Assembly: GCA_040766665.1 (NCBI GenBank)
Contig: JAXGQD010000006.1
Coordinates: 62,001-126,000 of the forward strand
Source of the DNA: JAXGQD01 sp040766665
Lineage (GTDB): Bacteria; Bacillota; Clostridia; Saccharofermentanales; Fastidiosipilaceae
DNA length: 64,000 nt
Direction of reading: 5' to 3'
The notes under the pieces are model-generated. The model was given only the letters and a program-made list of their open reading frames with translations, searched no databases and had not been told where the DNA came from. The translations under genes and the position numbers were made by a program. Positions 26,785 through 36,188 of the stretch are shown piece by piece (the stretch's first letter is position 1; the number at the start of each line of letters is the position of its first letter).

Positions 26785-26843
26785 TGTTTCTGGTATTCGG
26801 GCAGGATTCTCCTGCCCGAATATTCATTTTTCGGAGAAAACAT

Positions 26844-27722
26844 ATGGAGAATTTCCTACAGTTACTAGTGAGTGGAATTGCTTTTGCATGCATATATTCA
26901 CTTGTTGCTATCGAATATTCCGTCATCTACCAAGCTACAGGTTTGGTGAACTTTAGCCATGGTCAATGGATAACATTGGGAGCTTTTGTTTTTGGCGGAA
27001 CGATGATAAAACAAGTGGGTTTAGGATATGGACTGGCAATTGTAGCCGCTCTTCTGCTAATGGCAGTCTTTGGTGCCGGTGTAGCCAGGGGCATTTTTAA
27101 TCCACTGAGACACCTGCCTTCTAATTTGTTTGTCGTTTTGGGGACTGTCATGCTCGGGAAAATTCTAACTGAGCTATGCAGAATTATTTGGGGTGCTTCG
27201 TCATTCCGAATAGAAGGATTCCTAAGCGGAACCATTAGGATCGGTGGGGTAATTTTCCCTGAAGTCTATCTTTGGGTTGTTGCTGTTTCAATTGTCTTTT
27301 TAGTCGTGCAAGCTTATCTGTTTAGCAGTACGAAACTAGGCAAAGCGATGCGTTGTGTGGCCTCAGACCAAACAGCAGCAGCAATTATGGGGATAAATGT
27401 AAATCAGAATATTATGATTACCGTTGCGTATAGTGCGGTGATTTGCGGAATAATCGGTATTTTGGTTGCGCCTATCTTTAATATTGACATCAATATGGCC
27501 AATAGCATTTCGCTCAAAGGTTTTGCTGCGGGTGTCGTAGGTGGTTTTGGTACCATCGGTGGCGCCATTGTCGGTGGTTTGGTTATCGGAATCCTTGAGA
27601 ACATGTATTTATTAGCTGGCCCGGCAATTTACAAAGATATTGTTGCTTTTGTTGCTCTTATTTTCTTCTTGCTCATTAAGCCAACGGGCTTATTGGGGAA
27701 AAATCAACGTAGAAGAAGTTAG
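26844..27722 (+). CDS. Branched-chain amino-acid-type ABC permease (LivH)
   Basis: 292 residues from ATG 26844 with CGGAGA upstream (a frame from 26784 adds an unlikely leader that includes an untranslated hairpin, TCGGGCAGGA...TCCTGCCCGA). LivH signatures: GIAFACIYSLVAIEYSVIYQATGLVNFSHGQ at the start and MRCVASDQTAAAIMGINVNQ and GFAAGVVGGFGTIGGAIVGG later. About eight membrane spans. HAAT-family transporters carry amino acids, but also amides, urea and aromatic or organic acids; here the sugar-type enzymes downstream suggest a non-amino-acid ligand. Confidence 0.9.
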   Translation: MENFLQLLVSGIAFACIYSLVAIEYSVIYQATGLVNFSHGQWITLGAFVFGGTMIKQVGLGYGLAIVAALLLMAVFGAGVARGIFNPLRHLPSNLFVVLGTVMLGKILTELCRIIWGASSFRIEGFLSGTIRIGGVIFPEVYLWVVAVSIVFLVVQAYLFSSTKLGKAMRCVASDQTAAAIMGINVNQNIMITVAYSAVICGIIGILVAPIFNIDINMANSISLKGFAAGVVGGFGTIGGAIVGGLVIGILENMYLLAGPAIYKDIVAFVALIFFLLIKPTGLLGKNQRRRS

Positions 27723-27750
27723 ATTACGAGAAAACGAGAAAGGAAAAAAG

Positions 27751-28755
27751 ATGAATAAACGATTCAAACAAGTGCTTCCTATATTACTCGTGCTTGTAGT
27801 CGCATTGTTAATCCCGGTTATGACGAAGAACAATTACTATATTATGTTGGCTGATCAAGCCATCATAAATATCATTGCTGTGCTGGGATTGAATTTTATT
27901 ACTGGTTTGACTGGTCAAGTGAACTTGGGTATGGCAGGAACTTTTGCTGCAGGTGCTTATACGAGCGCGTTAATGTCGACACAGCTCGGCTGGAACAATT
28001 GGATAGGCGTATTTTGTTCTGTCATTGTGGGAATAATCGTAGGTTATGTTTTAGGCTATCCTAGTCTTCGCATTCGTGGTATTTATTTAACCTTAACGAC
28101 GATTGGCTTTGGAGAAATAATGAGACTGCTTTTAACAAACTTGGCAGACATTACCGGTGGAACCCAGGGCGTCATTAGTATTCCCTCATTGAGTATTTTG
28201 GGCTATGAACTAAATACCTCATCAAAAATGTTTTACTTCTTGTTAGCTGTTTTGCTCATTATGGCGTGGATGGCTTCGAGAATTATTAACGGAAAATGGG
28301 GTCGCGCATTTAAGGCTGTCAGAGACAATGACACTGCAGTTGAGAGTGTGGGAATAAATATTTCAAAAGTGAAGCTCCGTTCATTTATCCTGTCATCAGC
28401 TTTTACTGCATTTGCAGGAGGTTTATATTCTCACCTTATGGGATATATTAATCCTTCGGATTTTACCTTTGATATGTCAACAAAATTCCTCATGATGTTA
28501 ATGCTGGGGGGCATCGGATCAATAGCGGGCTGCATTATTGGGGGAACTACCATCACCGTGCTACCGGAATTACTCAGATTCATGCAGGATTATTATTGGC
28601 TTGTGTTTAGCGTAATTGTATTGTTCTGCATCATGGTGCTGCCTTACGGTATTGTATCAATCAAAGATTTGCCCATATTCAGAAAGCTCAGAAAAGGCGA
28701 AGAAGTGCTAGTCGCAGAAGGAGGATCCGATGAGGAAAGAAATCTTAAAAATTGA
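27751..28755 (+). CDS. Branched-chain amino-acid-type ABC permease (LivM)
   Basis: 334 residues from ATG 27751 behind AAAGGA; the longer frame from 27640 overlaps livH and lacks a site. LivM signatures GLNFITGLTGQVNLGMAGTFAAGAY, GYPSLRIRGIYLTLTTIGFGEI and AFKAVRDNDTAVESVGINISKVKL are present, with about ten spans. Overlaps livG by 26 bp. Confidence 0.9.
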   Translation: MNKRFKQVLPILLVLVVALLIPVMTKNNYYIMLADQAIINIIAVLGLNFITGLTGQVNLGMAGTFAAGAYTSALMSTQLGWNNWIGVFCSVIVGIIVGYVLGYPSLRIRGIYLTLTTIGFGEIMRLLLTNLADITGGTQGVISIPSLSILGYELNTSSKMFYFLLAVLLIMAWMASRIINGKWGRAFKAVRDNDTAVESVGINISKVKLRSFILSSAFTAFAGGLYSHLMGYINPSDFTFDMSTKFLMMLMLGGIGSIAGCIIGGTTITVLPELLRFMQDYYWLVFSVIVLFCIMVLPYGIVSIKDLPIFRKLRKGEEVLVAEGGSDEERNLKN

Positions 28756-29509
28756 AGGGCTGACTAAACACTTTGGCGGTTTGGTAGCTGTCGACAATCT
28801 TTCCTTTACGGTCTATGAAAAGAGTATACACGCATTAATTGGACCCAACGGATCCGGAAAAACGACAACTCTTAATATGGTCGCGGGAGAGTTAAAGAGA
28901 ACGAGTGGCAGTATATATTTTGAAGGTCAGGACATCACCGGGCTCCCTTCATATCAAATTTCCAGATTGGGTATCAGCAGAACGTTTCAGAACATTAGGC
29001 TCTTTAGTAGCATGACTTGCCTGGAAAATTTGATGATTGGCTTACAGAGGAAGTACGATAGCGGTGTTATTGACTTTATGGTCAATATTCCAAGAGCAAA
29101 TAGAGAAGAAAAAGAGTTGCAAGAAAGAGCAGACGAGATGTTAGCTTTTTTAGGGATGTCTCACTTGCGCGATGAACGTGTGCGAAATCTCCCATATGGA
29201 AATCAGAAAATTCTCGAGCTGGGTAGAGCACTCATGCCTAATCCGAAACTTATATTGCTTGACGAACCGGCAGCAGGCTTAAACCCTGTTGAGCGAAGCG
29301 GTTTTATTAATTTGCTAAAAAGAGTCAATGAAAACGGAATCACGTTACTACTTATCGAACACAATATGGACGTTGTTATGTCGATTAGTGAATGTCTTAC
29401 GGTATTGAACTTTGGCAAAAAAATCGCAGAAGACGGACCGCGTGAAATACAGAACAACGATACGGTTATTCAGGCGTATCTTGGTTCGCGCTACAAAAAG
29501 AAGGATTAG
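28730..29509 (+). CDS. ABC transporter ATP-binding protein (LivG)
   Basis: 259 residues. Walker A GPNGSGKTT, LivG-specific GISRTFQNIRLFSSMTCLENLMIG, signature region LPYGNQKILELGRAL (LSxGQ-like, degenerate as usual in LivG), Walker B LILLDEPAAGLNPVE and LLIEHNMDVVM. Starts inside the end of livM with GGAGG just ahead (28720s). Confidence 0.92.
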   Translation: MRKEILKIEGLTKHFGGLVAVDNLSFTVYEKSIHALIGPNGSGKTTTLNMVAGELKRTSGSIYFEGQDITGLPSYQISRLGISRTFQNIRLFSSMTCLENLMIGLQRKYDSGVIDFMVNIPRANREEKELQERADEMLAFLGMSHLRDERVRNLPYGNQKILELGRALMPNPKLILLDEPAAGLNPVERSGFINLLKRVNENGITLLLIEHNMDVVMSISECLTVLNFGKKIAEDGPREIQNNDTVIQAYLGSRYKKKD

Positions 29510-29517
29510 GTGGCAAG

Positions 29518-30228
29518 ATGTTGAATGTAAAGAACGTGAACGTTTTTTATGGGCAAGTACAAGCAATACATGATGTCTCTTTCAATGTCGGTGAAGATGA
29601 GATTGTTTCGATTATTGGTGCTAACGGGGCCGGTAAATCTACTTTAATGCGTACCATACTTGGCTTGAATAAAACGGTTGGTGGCAGCATCGAATTTAAC
29701 GGCAAGGACATAACAAATTTACCAACACACGATATCGTTCGAGAAGGAATCATTTATGTTCCTGAAGGAAGAAGAATATTCTATGACTTAACGGTTGCAG
29801 AGAACCTGGAAATGGGAGCTTATTCAAGGAAAACAAACAAAGCCGAGATGGCCGAAGACATGGAAATGGTCCACAAAATGTTTCCACGCTTAGAGGAGAG
29901 GATGAAACAATTGGGTGGTACTCTCTCCGGAGGTGAGCAGCAGATGTTAGCTATTGCCCGTGCGCTCATGGCTCGACCTAAGTTGCTAATGTTCGATGAG
30001 CCATCCTTGGGACTGGCTCCGGTTATTGTCGAAGAAATGTTTGCAATCATCGAAAGAATCCAGGCTGAACAGCACATTCCTATGGTTTTAGTTGAACAAA
30101 ATGCGCAAATGGCAATGTCCATCAGTCAGCAAACCTATGTTATGGAGGTCGGTAAAGTTCGCTTTAGCGGTCCAAGTTCAGAGCTGATTGATATGCCTGA
30201 AGTTAAGAAAGCTTATTTAGGCGGGTAA
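29518..30228 (+). CDS. ABC transporter ATP-binding protein (LivF)
   Basis: 236 residues. Walker A GANGAGKST, YVPEGRRIFYDLTVAENLEMGA, signature TLSGGEQQMLAIARALM, Walker B LLMFDEPSLGLAPV. Second ATPase of the Liv-type transporter; 8 bp after livG. Confidence 0.92.
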   Translation: MLNVKNVNVFYGQVQAIHDVSFNVGEDEIVSIIGANGAGKSTLMRTILGLNKTVGGSIEFNGKDITNLPTHDIVREGIIYVPEGRRIFYDLTVAENLEMGAYSRKTNKAEMAEDMEMVHKMFPRLEERMKQLGGTLSGGEQQMLAIARALMARPKLLMFDEPSLGLAPVIVEEMFAIIERIQAEQHIPMVLVEQNAQMAMSISQQTYVMEVGKVRFSGPSSELIDMPEVKKAYLGG

Positions 30229-30244
30229 TCTTAGGAGATAGAAA

Positions 30245-30982
30245 ATGATTGGAAGACTAGACGGTCAAACAGCGATTGTCACTGGTGCCGCAAGGGGAAT
30301 CGGACTCGCTGTTGCAGATTTACTGTGCTCTTTTGGGGCAAAATGCTATATCGCAGACATCCTTTTTGAAGCAGCAGAACAGGCTGCACAATCATTAAAT
30401 GCTAAGGGGTATTCTGCAAAACCATTACTAATTGATGTAATAAGCCAGGACTCAATAAACACGGCCATGGCAAGCGTGTTTGAGGAAGACCGACGTATCG
30501 ATATTTTAGTCAATAATGCCGGAATAATTGATAACACACCCATACCTGATATGACCATCGAGCTCTGGGAAAGGGTCATTCAAATCGATTTGCGCGGGAC
30601 TCATCTCTGTTCGCAAGCTGCTTTAATCTATATGAAACAAAGAAAGTACGGACGCATTATCAATATGGCTTCCCAAGCCGGACAGCTTGGTGGTTGGAAA
30701 GCAGGTGTGGATTACAGTGCAGCAAAAGGGGGTGTCCTTGCCCTAACAAAAGCATATGCTAGGCACGCAGCTCCCTATGGAATCAACGTGAATGCGGTCT
30801 CCCCCGGCTTTATCACAACCGAAATGACTGCCGGCAGAAATGATGATGCGGAATCAGTCCCATTAAAACGGCTTGGTACAGCCTTAGATGTTGCGAAAGC
30901 GGTTTACTTTTTGTCAGGTGATTTGTCGGATTATATTACCGGATTCACTCTTGATGTAAACGGTGGTTATTTTATGCATTGA
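30245..30982 (+). CDS. Short-chain dehydrogenase/reductase
   Basis: 245 residues, classical SDR: cofactor motif TGAARGIG, NNAG, active-site Ser with YSAAK (Tyr/Lys) and the PGFITTEM segment after it. Ends DVNGGYFMH. It resembles gluconate 5-dehydrogenase/3-oxoacyl reductase-like enzymes that oxidise sugars, sugar acids or polyols. Follows livF by 17 bp and precedes the Zn-dehydrogenase with slight overlap of leader, so it is in the Liv operon. Confidence 0.87.
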   Translation: MIGRLDGQTAIVTGAARGIGLAVADLLCSFGAKCYIADILFEAAEQAAQSLNAKGYSAKPLLIDVISQDSINTAMASVFEEDRRIDILVNNAGIIDNTPIPDMTIELWERVIQIDLRGTHLCSQAALIYMKQRKYGRIINMASQAGQLGGWKAGVDYSAAKGGVLALTKAYARHAAPYGINVNAVSPGFITTEMTAGRNDDAESVPLKRLGTALDVAKAVYFLSGDLSDYITGFTLDVNGGYFMH

Positions 30983-31019
30983 ACAAAAGAAATTTGAACT
31001 ACTGGAGAAGAGGATGCAT

Positions 31020-32033
31020 ATGAAAGCGCTGAGAAAAACACAAAAAGGAATAGGGTTTCTGGAATTGCAGGATATTTCCCCACCGGAAATTAATGCTGGA
31101 GAACTCCTTGTAAAGGTCATGGCAACAGGCATTTGTGGCACAGATTTACACATAGAGGCAGACGAGTTTATGGTGAATCCTCCGGTGACTGTGGGACATG
31201 AATTTTGCGGAACGGTTGTACAGAAGGCAGACGATATCACAGAGTTTGAAATCGGTGACCGTGTTGTTTCCATGACCACCGTTTCGTCTTGCGGGAAATG
31301 TGACTATTGTTTATCGGAACGAGCATATCTCTGTGAACAACGGACCGCGATTGGGTGTTTAGTTAATGGAGGTTTTGCTGAGTATATAAAAGTACCATCC
31401 TCCACAAGTTTCAAGGTCCCTGACAATATCACAGATGACACAGCAGCGCTGACGGAACCACTGGCATGTGTTTGTCACAGCCTTCTTGTAAGAAACAAAA
31501 TAAAAACTCAAGACCGAGTTTTCATTTCCGGTCCGGGTCCTATTGGACTGTTGGCTGCACAGGTATGTATAGCAGTAGGCGCTGAAGTAATGATTGCCGG
31601 GACAAATAATGATCAATCGCGTCTTAATATTGCACGAGAAATTGGAGTTAAAGAGACAATAAATGTCCAGACAGATGAGATTCAAAAATATCTCAATGCT
31701 CCGTTCTTTGATCATGCGCTTGAGTGTAGTGGCCATGTTTCGTCTTTAAAAAACTGTTTGCTCGTACTAAAAAAAGGCGGACACTTAACTCAAATTGCAC
31801 TCTATGGGCAAGACGTTCAATTTGATTTCGATTTATTAGTGCGTAAAGAAATAACAGTCCATACAGGTTTTACTTCTAGCCGAAAATCTTGGCGTTATGC
31901 TCTGGATTTACTTAGTAAAGGAAGTATAAATCTGGGCAAGTTGGTAAGTCACAGATTAGCTTTATCAGAATGGGAAAGCGGATTTAACTTGGTCAAAAGC
32001 AAGCAGGGATTAAAGATATTATTGCTTCCTTAA
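31020..32033 (+). CDS. Zinc-dependent sugar/polyol dehydrogenase
   Basis: 337 residues from ATG 31020 (ATG 31014 adds two residues; GGAGAAGAGG upstream serves either). Catalytic zinc motif GICGTDLH and GHEFCG; structural cysteines CGKCDYCLSERAYLC; NAD site GPGPIGLLAA. A second MDR enzyme in the catabolic region, distinct from the one at 21377. Probably oxidises a hydroxyl of the imported substrate. Last gene before a 200-bp spacer containing a GGCTTTTTT/AAAAAGCC hairpin. Confidence 0.87.
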   Translation: MKALRKTQKGIGFLELQDISPPEINAGELLVKVMATGICGTDLHIEADEFMVNPPVTVGHEFCGTVVQKADDITEFEIGDRVVSMTTVSSCGKCDYCLSERAYLCEQRTAIGCLVNGGFAEYIKVPSSTSFKVPDNITDDTAALTEPLACVCHSLLVRNKIKTQDRVFISGPGPIGLLAAQVCIAVGAEVMIAGTNNDQSRLNIAREIGVKETINVQTDEIQKYLNAPFFDHALECSGHVSSLKNCLLVLKKGGHLTQIALYGQDVQFDFDLLVRKEITVHTGFTSSRKSWRYALDLLSKGSINLGKLVSHRLALSEWESGFNLVKSKQGLKILLLP

Positions 32034-32234
32034 ATGCGTTTTTTTGGCTTTTTTTGAACCGAAAAATGTCTAAAAAGCCTTATTTATCAGTATTTTTTGA
32101 AATAAACCACTTAATGCTCGAGATTAGCATAAAAAGCTTTGTCACAGCCAATGCTTTATGCAAATAAACATCCTATGATTTAGCTAGGTAAGAAGTTTGC
32201 ATCAATTTTTCAAACTAAAAAAGGAGATATATTT

Positions 32235-33647
32235 ATGCACGAATTGTTCTTAGATCTCAGAAAAAAACTCTTGTTTATCGACGCTCCCAAGTCTTTTAGT
32301 GCGGAAGCCGTCAAAGTACAAGACTTATTAAAAGAGAAGATTAAAACGGATAGCAAGCATGCTTACGACTATTCCCTCATTGCTTCAGATTTATTTCTAG
32401 ATCTGAACTCTTACCTTTTGCAATGGGTCATCAATCCGGCAATTGCTAAAGATGAATTAAAAGAAGAAGATTTGGAAATTGCTCGTAACGGATTTTTAGA
32501 CCTTGCTTCACATTTTGGTGGCAAAAGGCTGAGAGAAGCGACTTTGGAGGAATTAAAGAATATCCAGAAAAGCCAAACCCGCCGATTTAGCGAGCTATAT
32601 GACAAAGGCGAATTAAAAACCGTGTATGGACATGATTTTGCCTATGGTTTGACATTTGGAATGCGTCGCGGAGCGCGTTGGGTAACTTCGAACCCTGCGA
32701 AAATCTGTCTTTACGAGAAGGATTTACCGAAGGAATATAATCGTGTTTTAAGTGAGATTAAGGCAGAGAATGAATCCATTTCTGTAGAGGATTTCACCTC
32801 AATGATTTTCACAAAGATATGTTCTTTATCGGCAAGAGAACTTAGACCTATTTTTGAACTAACCGATGGTGAATATGGTTTTGTCTGTGTGCAGGTTTCA
32901 CCTCTACAGTATAAGAATACCGAAAAAATGGTTGCACAGGCAGATTACTGGTGGGAAGCTTTTAAGAAAGAGCTCAAAACCGACAAGCCCAATATCGTGT
33001 TCAAACTGCCTGCAGTACCCGCATCAAAGGAAGCAGCAGAGGCCCTTATTGAACACGGCTATCGTATCTGCATGACGCTTGATTTCTCTGTTTCACAACA
33101 TGAGATTTTTGCAGAAATTATCCAAAAAGGTGATAAGAGAGGCTACGTTGTTTTTATGGGCGGATATTTGGATGATGCTGTTAAGAAAGAATTAATTGCC
33201 AAAGGCTGGCCGGAAGAGGAAGCTGTTATGGTTTCCAGGCACGCGTCTGAAGCGGTGATAAGAAAATCTTACAATAATTTAAAGAATAAGGGCTATGACA
33301 AAGTTTCTATTATGACAGCAGCTGTGCGTGGGCCCTGGTCAATGATAAATTCACTCTCTCCAGGTGACGGACAGACTATTCTTATTACAACCACAAAAGA
33401 AAATATCGACCTATTTGACAGTGAAGAACGTATTTTGGAACCTGTATTGGATCAAGCTACGGAAAAAGAGTATATGGATAAACTGGTTCAGAGTGATGTG
33501 TTTAACAAGGCATACGCTGACTTATCCAGCGGGGATTTTGGATTCGATAATCCTTATGACTATCCTCCTTTAGTCAACGTTCAGAGTGGTTTTGAAAATA
33601 ATTATAGACAAACCAGCAAGACAGCCGAAGACATGCTCGCATATTAA
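32235..33647 (+). CDS. Large transaldolase-like class I aldolase
   Basis: 470 residues, far longer than fructose-6-phosphate aldolases (about 220) and longer than TalB (about 317). An N-terminal 145-residue helical extension precedes the transaldolase barrel: GARWVTSNPAKI (strand 1, 147-158), then NIVFKLPAVPASKEA with Lys257 at the Schiff-base position, GYRICMTLDFSVSQ and later IMTAAVRGPW. Transaldolases move or release dihydroxyacetone from ketoses. Start ATG 32235 follows AAGGAGA. It heads an operon with an acylating aldehyde dehydrogenase and an ADP-forming acyl-CoA ligase pair, so its aldehyde product is probably their substrate. Exact substrate unknown. Confidence 0.75.
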   Translation: MHELFLDLRKKLLFIDAPKSFSAEAVKVQDLLKEKIKTDSKHAYDYSLIASDLFLDLNSYLLQWVINPAIAKDELKEEDLEIARNGFLDLASHFGGKRLREATLEELKNIQKSQTRRFSELYDKGELKTVYGHDFAYGLTFGMRRGARWVTSNPAKICLYEKDLPKEYNRVLSEIKAENESISVEDFTSMIFTKICSLSARELRPIFELTDGEYGFVCVQVSPLQYKNTEKMVAQADYWWEAFKKELKTDKPNIVFKLPAVPASKEAAEALIEHGYRICMTLDFSVSQHEIFAEIIQKGDKRGYVVFMGGYLDDAVKKELIAKGWPEEEAVMVSRHASEAVIRKSYNNLKNKGYDKVSIMTAAVRGPWSMINSLSPGDGQTILITTTKENIDLFDSEERILEPVLDQATEKEYMDKLVQSDVFNKAYADLSSGDFGFDNPYDYPPLVNVQSGFENNYRQTSKTAEDMLAY

Positions 33648-33665
33648 GTAAGGAGATATAAGGTC

Positions 33666-35033
33666 ATGACAGCACAAGAAACCGTTCAAAGTATGGTTGA
33701 CAAAGCCAGAGTCGCACAGTCAGAAGTAGAAAAGTATAGCCAGGAACAAATCGATCAACTGGTTAAGGCTATTGCTAAAGCCGTTTTTGATGAAGCGATA
33801 CCCTTGGCAGAAATGGCCGTAGAAGAAACCCGCATGGGTAGAGTAGACCATAAAATTAAGAAAAATCTAGGCAAGGCAAGAATCCTGTGGTCACATTTAA
33901 AGGGCAAGAAGAGTGTGGGCATTATACGTTACATTGAAGAAGAAGGCATCGTGGAAGTGGCTAAGCCAATGGGAGTCATTGGCTCTATTACACCTACAAC
34001 GAATCCTATAGTGACACCGATGTGCAATGCGATGTTTGCTATTAAAGGTAGAAATGCAGTAATTATCAGCCCTCACCCTCGTGCCAAAAAATGCAGTTAC
34101 CGTACAGTAGAGCTCATGAATGAAGCATTAGAGAAACTGGGTGCACCTCAAAATCTTATTCAGTGTATTCAAGAACCATCGGTTGAACTATCATCCAATG
34201 TCATGAAACTAACGGACGTGTGCATTTCTACTGGTGGCATGGGAATGGTGAAGGCGGCATATTCTTCCGGAAAACCAGCATTCGGCGTGGGTGTTGGTAA
34301 TGTGCAGTGCATCTTAGATAGAGATATTGACCTAGATAAGGCCGTCCAAAGTATCATTGACGGCAGAGAATTTGACCATGGTATCATCTGTTCGTGTGAA
34401 CAAACGACCATCACACCTCAGGAAGATATGGATAAAGTAAAAGCGCTTTTTACCAAGTATGGCGCCTATGTTGCAGATAAAGTCGATGAAGTTAAAAAAC
34501 TTCGCGAAACGCTGTTCCCTGACGGTGTAATGAATAAAGACTGTGTAGGAAAATCAGCCTACGATGTTGCAAAACTTGCTGGCATTGATGTGCCGCAAGA
34601 GACTCGTATCATTGTAGTCCAGCCTGAACAGTATGGCGATTTAGACCTACTATCTAAAGAAAAAATGTGCCCAGTTATCTCTATCTATCCATACTCTGAA
34701 TGGGACGAAGCGATAAAAATTGCAAAAGAAAACTTAGAATTTGAAGGAAAAGGCCATTCGGTTTGCATTCACTCTAATAACAAGGAACATATTGAAGCAG
34801 CTTCATTGGTCTTGCCTGTCTCACGCTTTCTCATCAACCAAACATGTGCCACTTCAAATGGCGGGAGTTTTGCGAATGGTTTGTCCGCAACGACGACCCT
34901 AGGTTGTGGCAGCTGGGGTAACAATTCCATTTCTGAAAATCTGAGTTATAAACATCTCTTTAATGTGAGCAGAATTGCTTATGTGAAATCTAACGCTCAT
35001 GTTCCCAATGATGACGAGCTTTGGGGGGACTAA
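33666..35033 (+). CDS. CoA-acylating aldehyde dehydrogenase (EutE/PduP/AdhE-N-like)
   Basis: 455 residues, the size of stand-alone acylating ALDHs. NAD-binding region GVIGSITPTTNPIVTP, STGGMGMVKAAYSSGKPAFGVGVGN and the catalytic cysteine (Cys242) in DHGIICSCEQ, matching ICxSEQ of AdhE. It should turn an aldehyde, NAD and CoA into acyl-CoA and NADH. Family members act on acetaldehyde, propionaldehyde, succinic semialdehyde or sulfoacetaldehyde; the sequence alone does not decide. Starts 18 bp after the aldolase and 3 bp before the ligase beta gene, so the three steps look coupled. Confidence 0.87.
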   Translation: MTAQETVQSMVDKARVAQSEVEKYSQEQIDQLVKAIAKAVFDEAIPLAEMAVEETRMGRVDHKIKKNLGKARILWSHLKGKKSVGIIRYIEEEGIVEVAKPMGVIGSITPTTNPIVTPMCNAMFAIKGRNAVIISPHPRAKKCSYRTVELMNEALEKLGAPQNLIQCIQEPSVELSSNVMKLTDVCISTGGMGMVKAAYSSGKPAFGVGVGNVQCILDRDIDLDKAVQSIIDGREFDHGIICSCEQTTITPQEDMDKVKALFTKYGAYVADKVDEVKKLRETLFPDGVMNKDCVGKSAYDVAKLAGIDVPQETRIIVVQPEQYGDLDLLSKEKMCPVISIYPYSEWDEAIKIAKENLEFEGKGHSVCIHSNNKEHIEAASLVLPVSRFLINQTCATSNGGSFANGLSATTTLGCGSWGNNSISENLSYKHLFNVSRIAYVKSNAHVPNDDELWGD

Positions 35034-35036
35034 TAG

Positions 35037-36188
35037 ATGAATCTACTCGAATATCAAGCCCGGGAGCTCTTTAAACAATTCGCCATACCGACAATGAAGG
35101 CTGCTACGGTTTCGAGTCATGACGATTTTATAGTAGAAGTCAAAAAAGCAGGCTTAGAGTATCCTCTTGTAGCTAAGGTTCAAATCCCTGCGGGTAAGCG
35201 TGGCAAGGCTGGCGGCGTTCGTTTTGCCGATAATGAAAATGAACTCAGTCAACACCTGAAGGATTTACTCCATAAAGAGATGCTCGGTTTTACCGTTAAT
35301 GAAGTCATGATAGTTGAAAAAGCACGATATGAGAAGGAGTTCTACTTATCTATCATGCTGGATCGACTCAGCAAGATGCCTATGCTTATCTTTTCAACAT
35401 CGGGCGGTATGGATATAGAAGAGGTGGCTAAAGAAAAACCCGACCAGGTCATCAAGCTTACGATTGACCCCTTAATCGGTGTTAGCGATTATCATGTGCG
35501 TTACCTCAGCTCACAAGCGAAGTTAGGGAGTGAGCTACAGAAGCCACTTTTAAGTCTCATAAAGAAGCTTTACGCATGCTTTATGACCTATGACTGTTTG
35601 CTCTGTGAAATAAACCCTTTGGTCGTTACGGAAGAAGCGGATTTTATTGCAATTGACGGGAAAGTTCAAATAGATGACAGCTCTTTGTTTAGGCATCAAG
35701 ATATGCAGAGTATTAAAGAGAAAGCACATGAGGAACCCTTGGTAAAAGAAGCAGAACTTTATAACTTTTTATACATCCCAGTAGAAAAAGGTGGGAAAGT
35801 TGCAGTCATGTCGAACGGATCCGGCATGCTCATGAGCTGCATAGACTTAATTTCAAAAGAAGGTTATGCGGTAGCCGCTGCTCTAGACTTAGGTGGTGGT
35901 TCAACCTCCGATAGAATTAAGGAAGCTTTGAGGATCTTGTTCTCTACCGAAGGTGTGGAATCAGTCATGATTAACATCTTCGGAGGGATAACCCGTTGTG
36001 ACGAAGTGGCTAACGGGATAGTTAAGGCATGGAATAATTTAGACAAGACAAAATCCATCATTGTTAGATTGGAAGGTACAAATAAGGAACTTGGTTTGGA
36101 AATATTGCAGCCACTTAGCGCCAATATCATCACAGTACCGGGTTTAAGGGAAGCCGTTAGCACATTGGTGGAAAGGCTGAAAAAATGA
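35037..36188 (+). CDS. Succinyl-CoA synthetase-like ligase, beta subunit (SucC-like)
   Basis: 383 residues. ATP-grasp N-terminus MNLLEYQARELFKQFAIP, nucleotide segment VAKVQIPAGKRGKAGGV, metal-binding CLLCEINPLVV, then the GSGMLMSCIDLI and LDLGGGST CoA-ligase part with INIFGGITRCDEVA. Members make ATP or GTP from acyl-CoA. It is more diverged from housekeeping SucC than usual TCA enzymes, and no other TCA genes are adjacent, so an acyl-CoA other than succinyl-CoA is likely. Overlaps the alpha gene by 4 bp. Confidence 0.87.
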   Translation: MNLLEYQARELFKQFAIPTMKAATVSSHDDFIVEVKKAGLEYPLVAKVQIPAGKRGKAGGVRFADNENELSQHLKDLLHKEMLGFTVNEVMIVEKARYEKEFYLSIMLDRLSKMPMLIFSTSGGMDIEEVAKEKPDQVIKLTIDPLIGVSDYHVRYLSSQAKLGSELQKPLLSLIKKLYACFMTYDCLLCEINPLVVTEEADFIAIDGKVQIDDSSLFRHQDMQSIKEKAHEEPLVKEAELYNFLYIPVEKGGKVAVMSNGSGMLMSCIDLISKEGYAVAAALDLGGGSTSDRIKEALRILFSTEGVESVMINIFGGITRCDEVANGIVKAWNNLDKTKSIIVRLEGTNKELGLEILQPLSANIITVPGLREAVSTLVERLKK

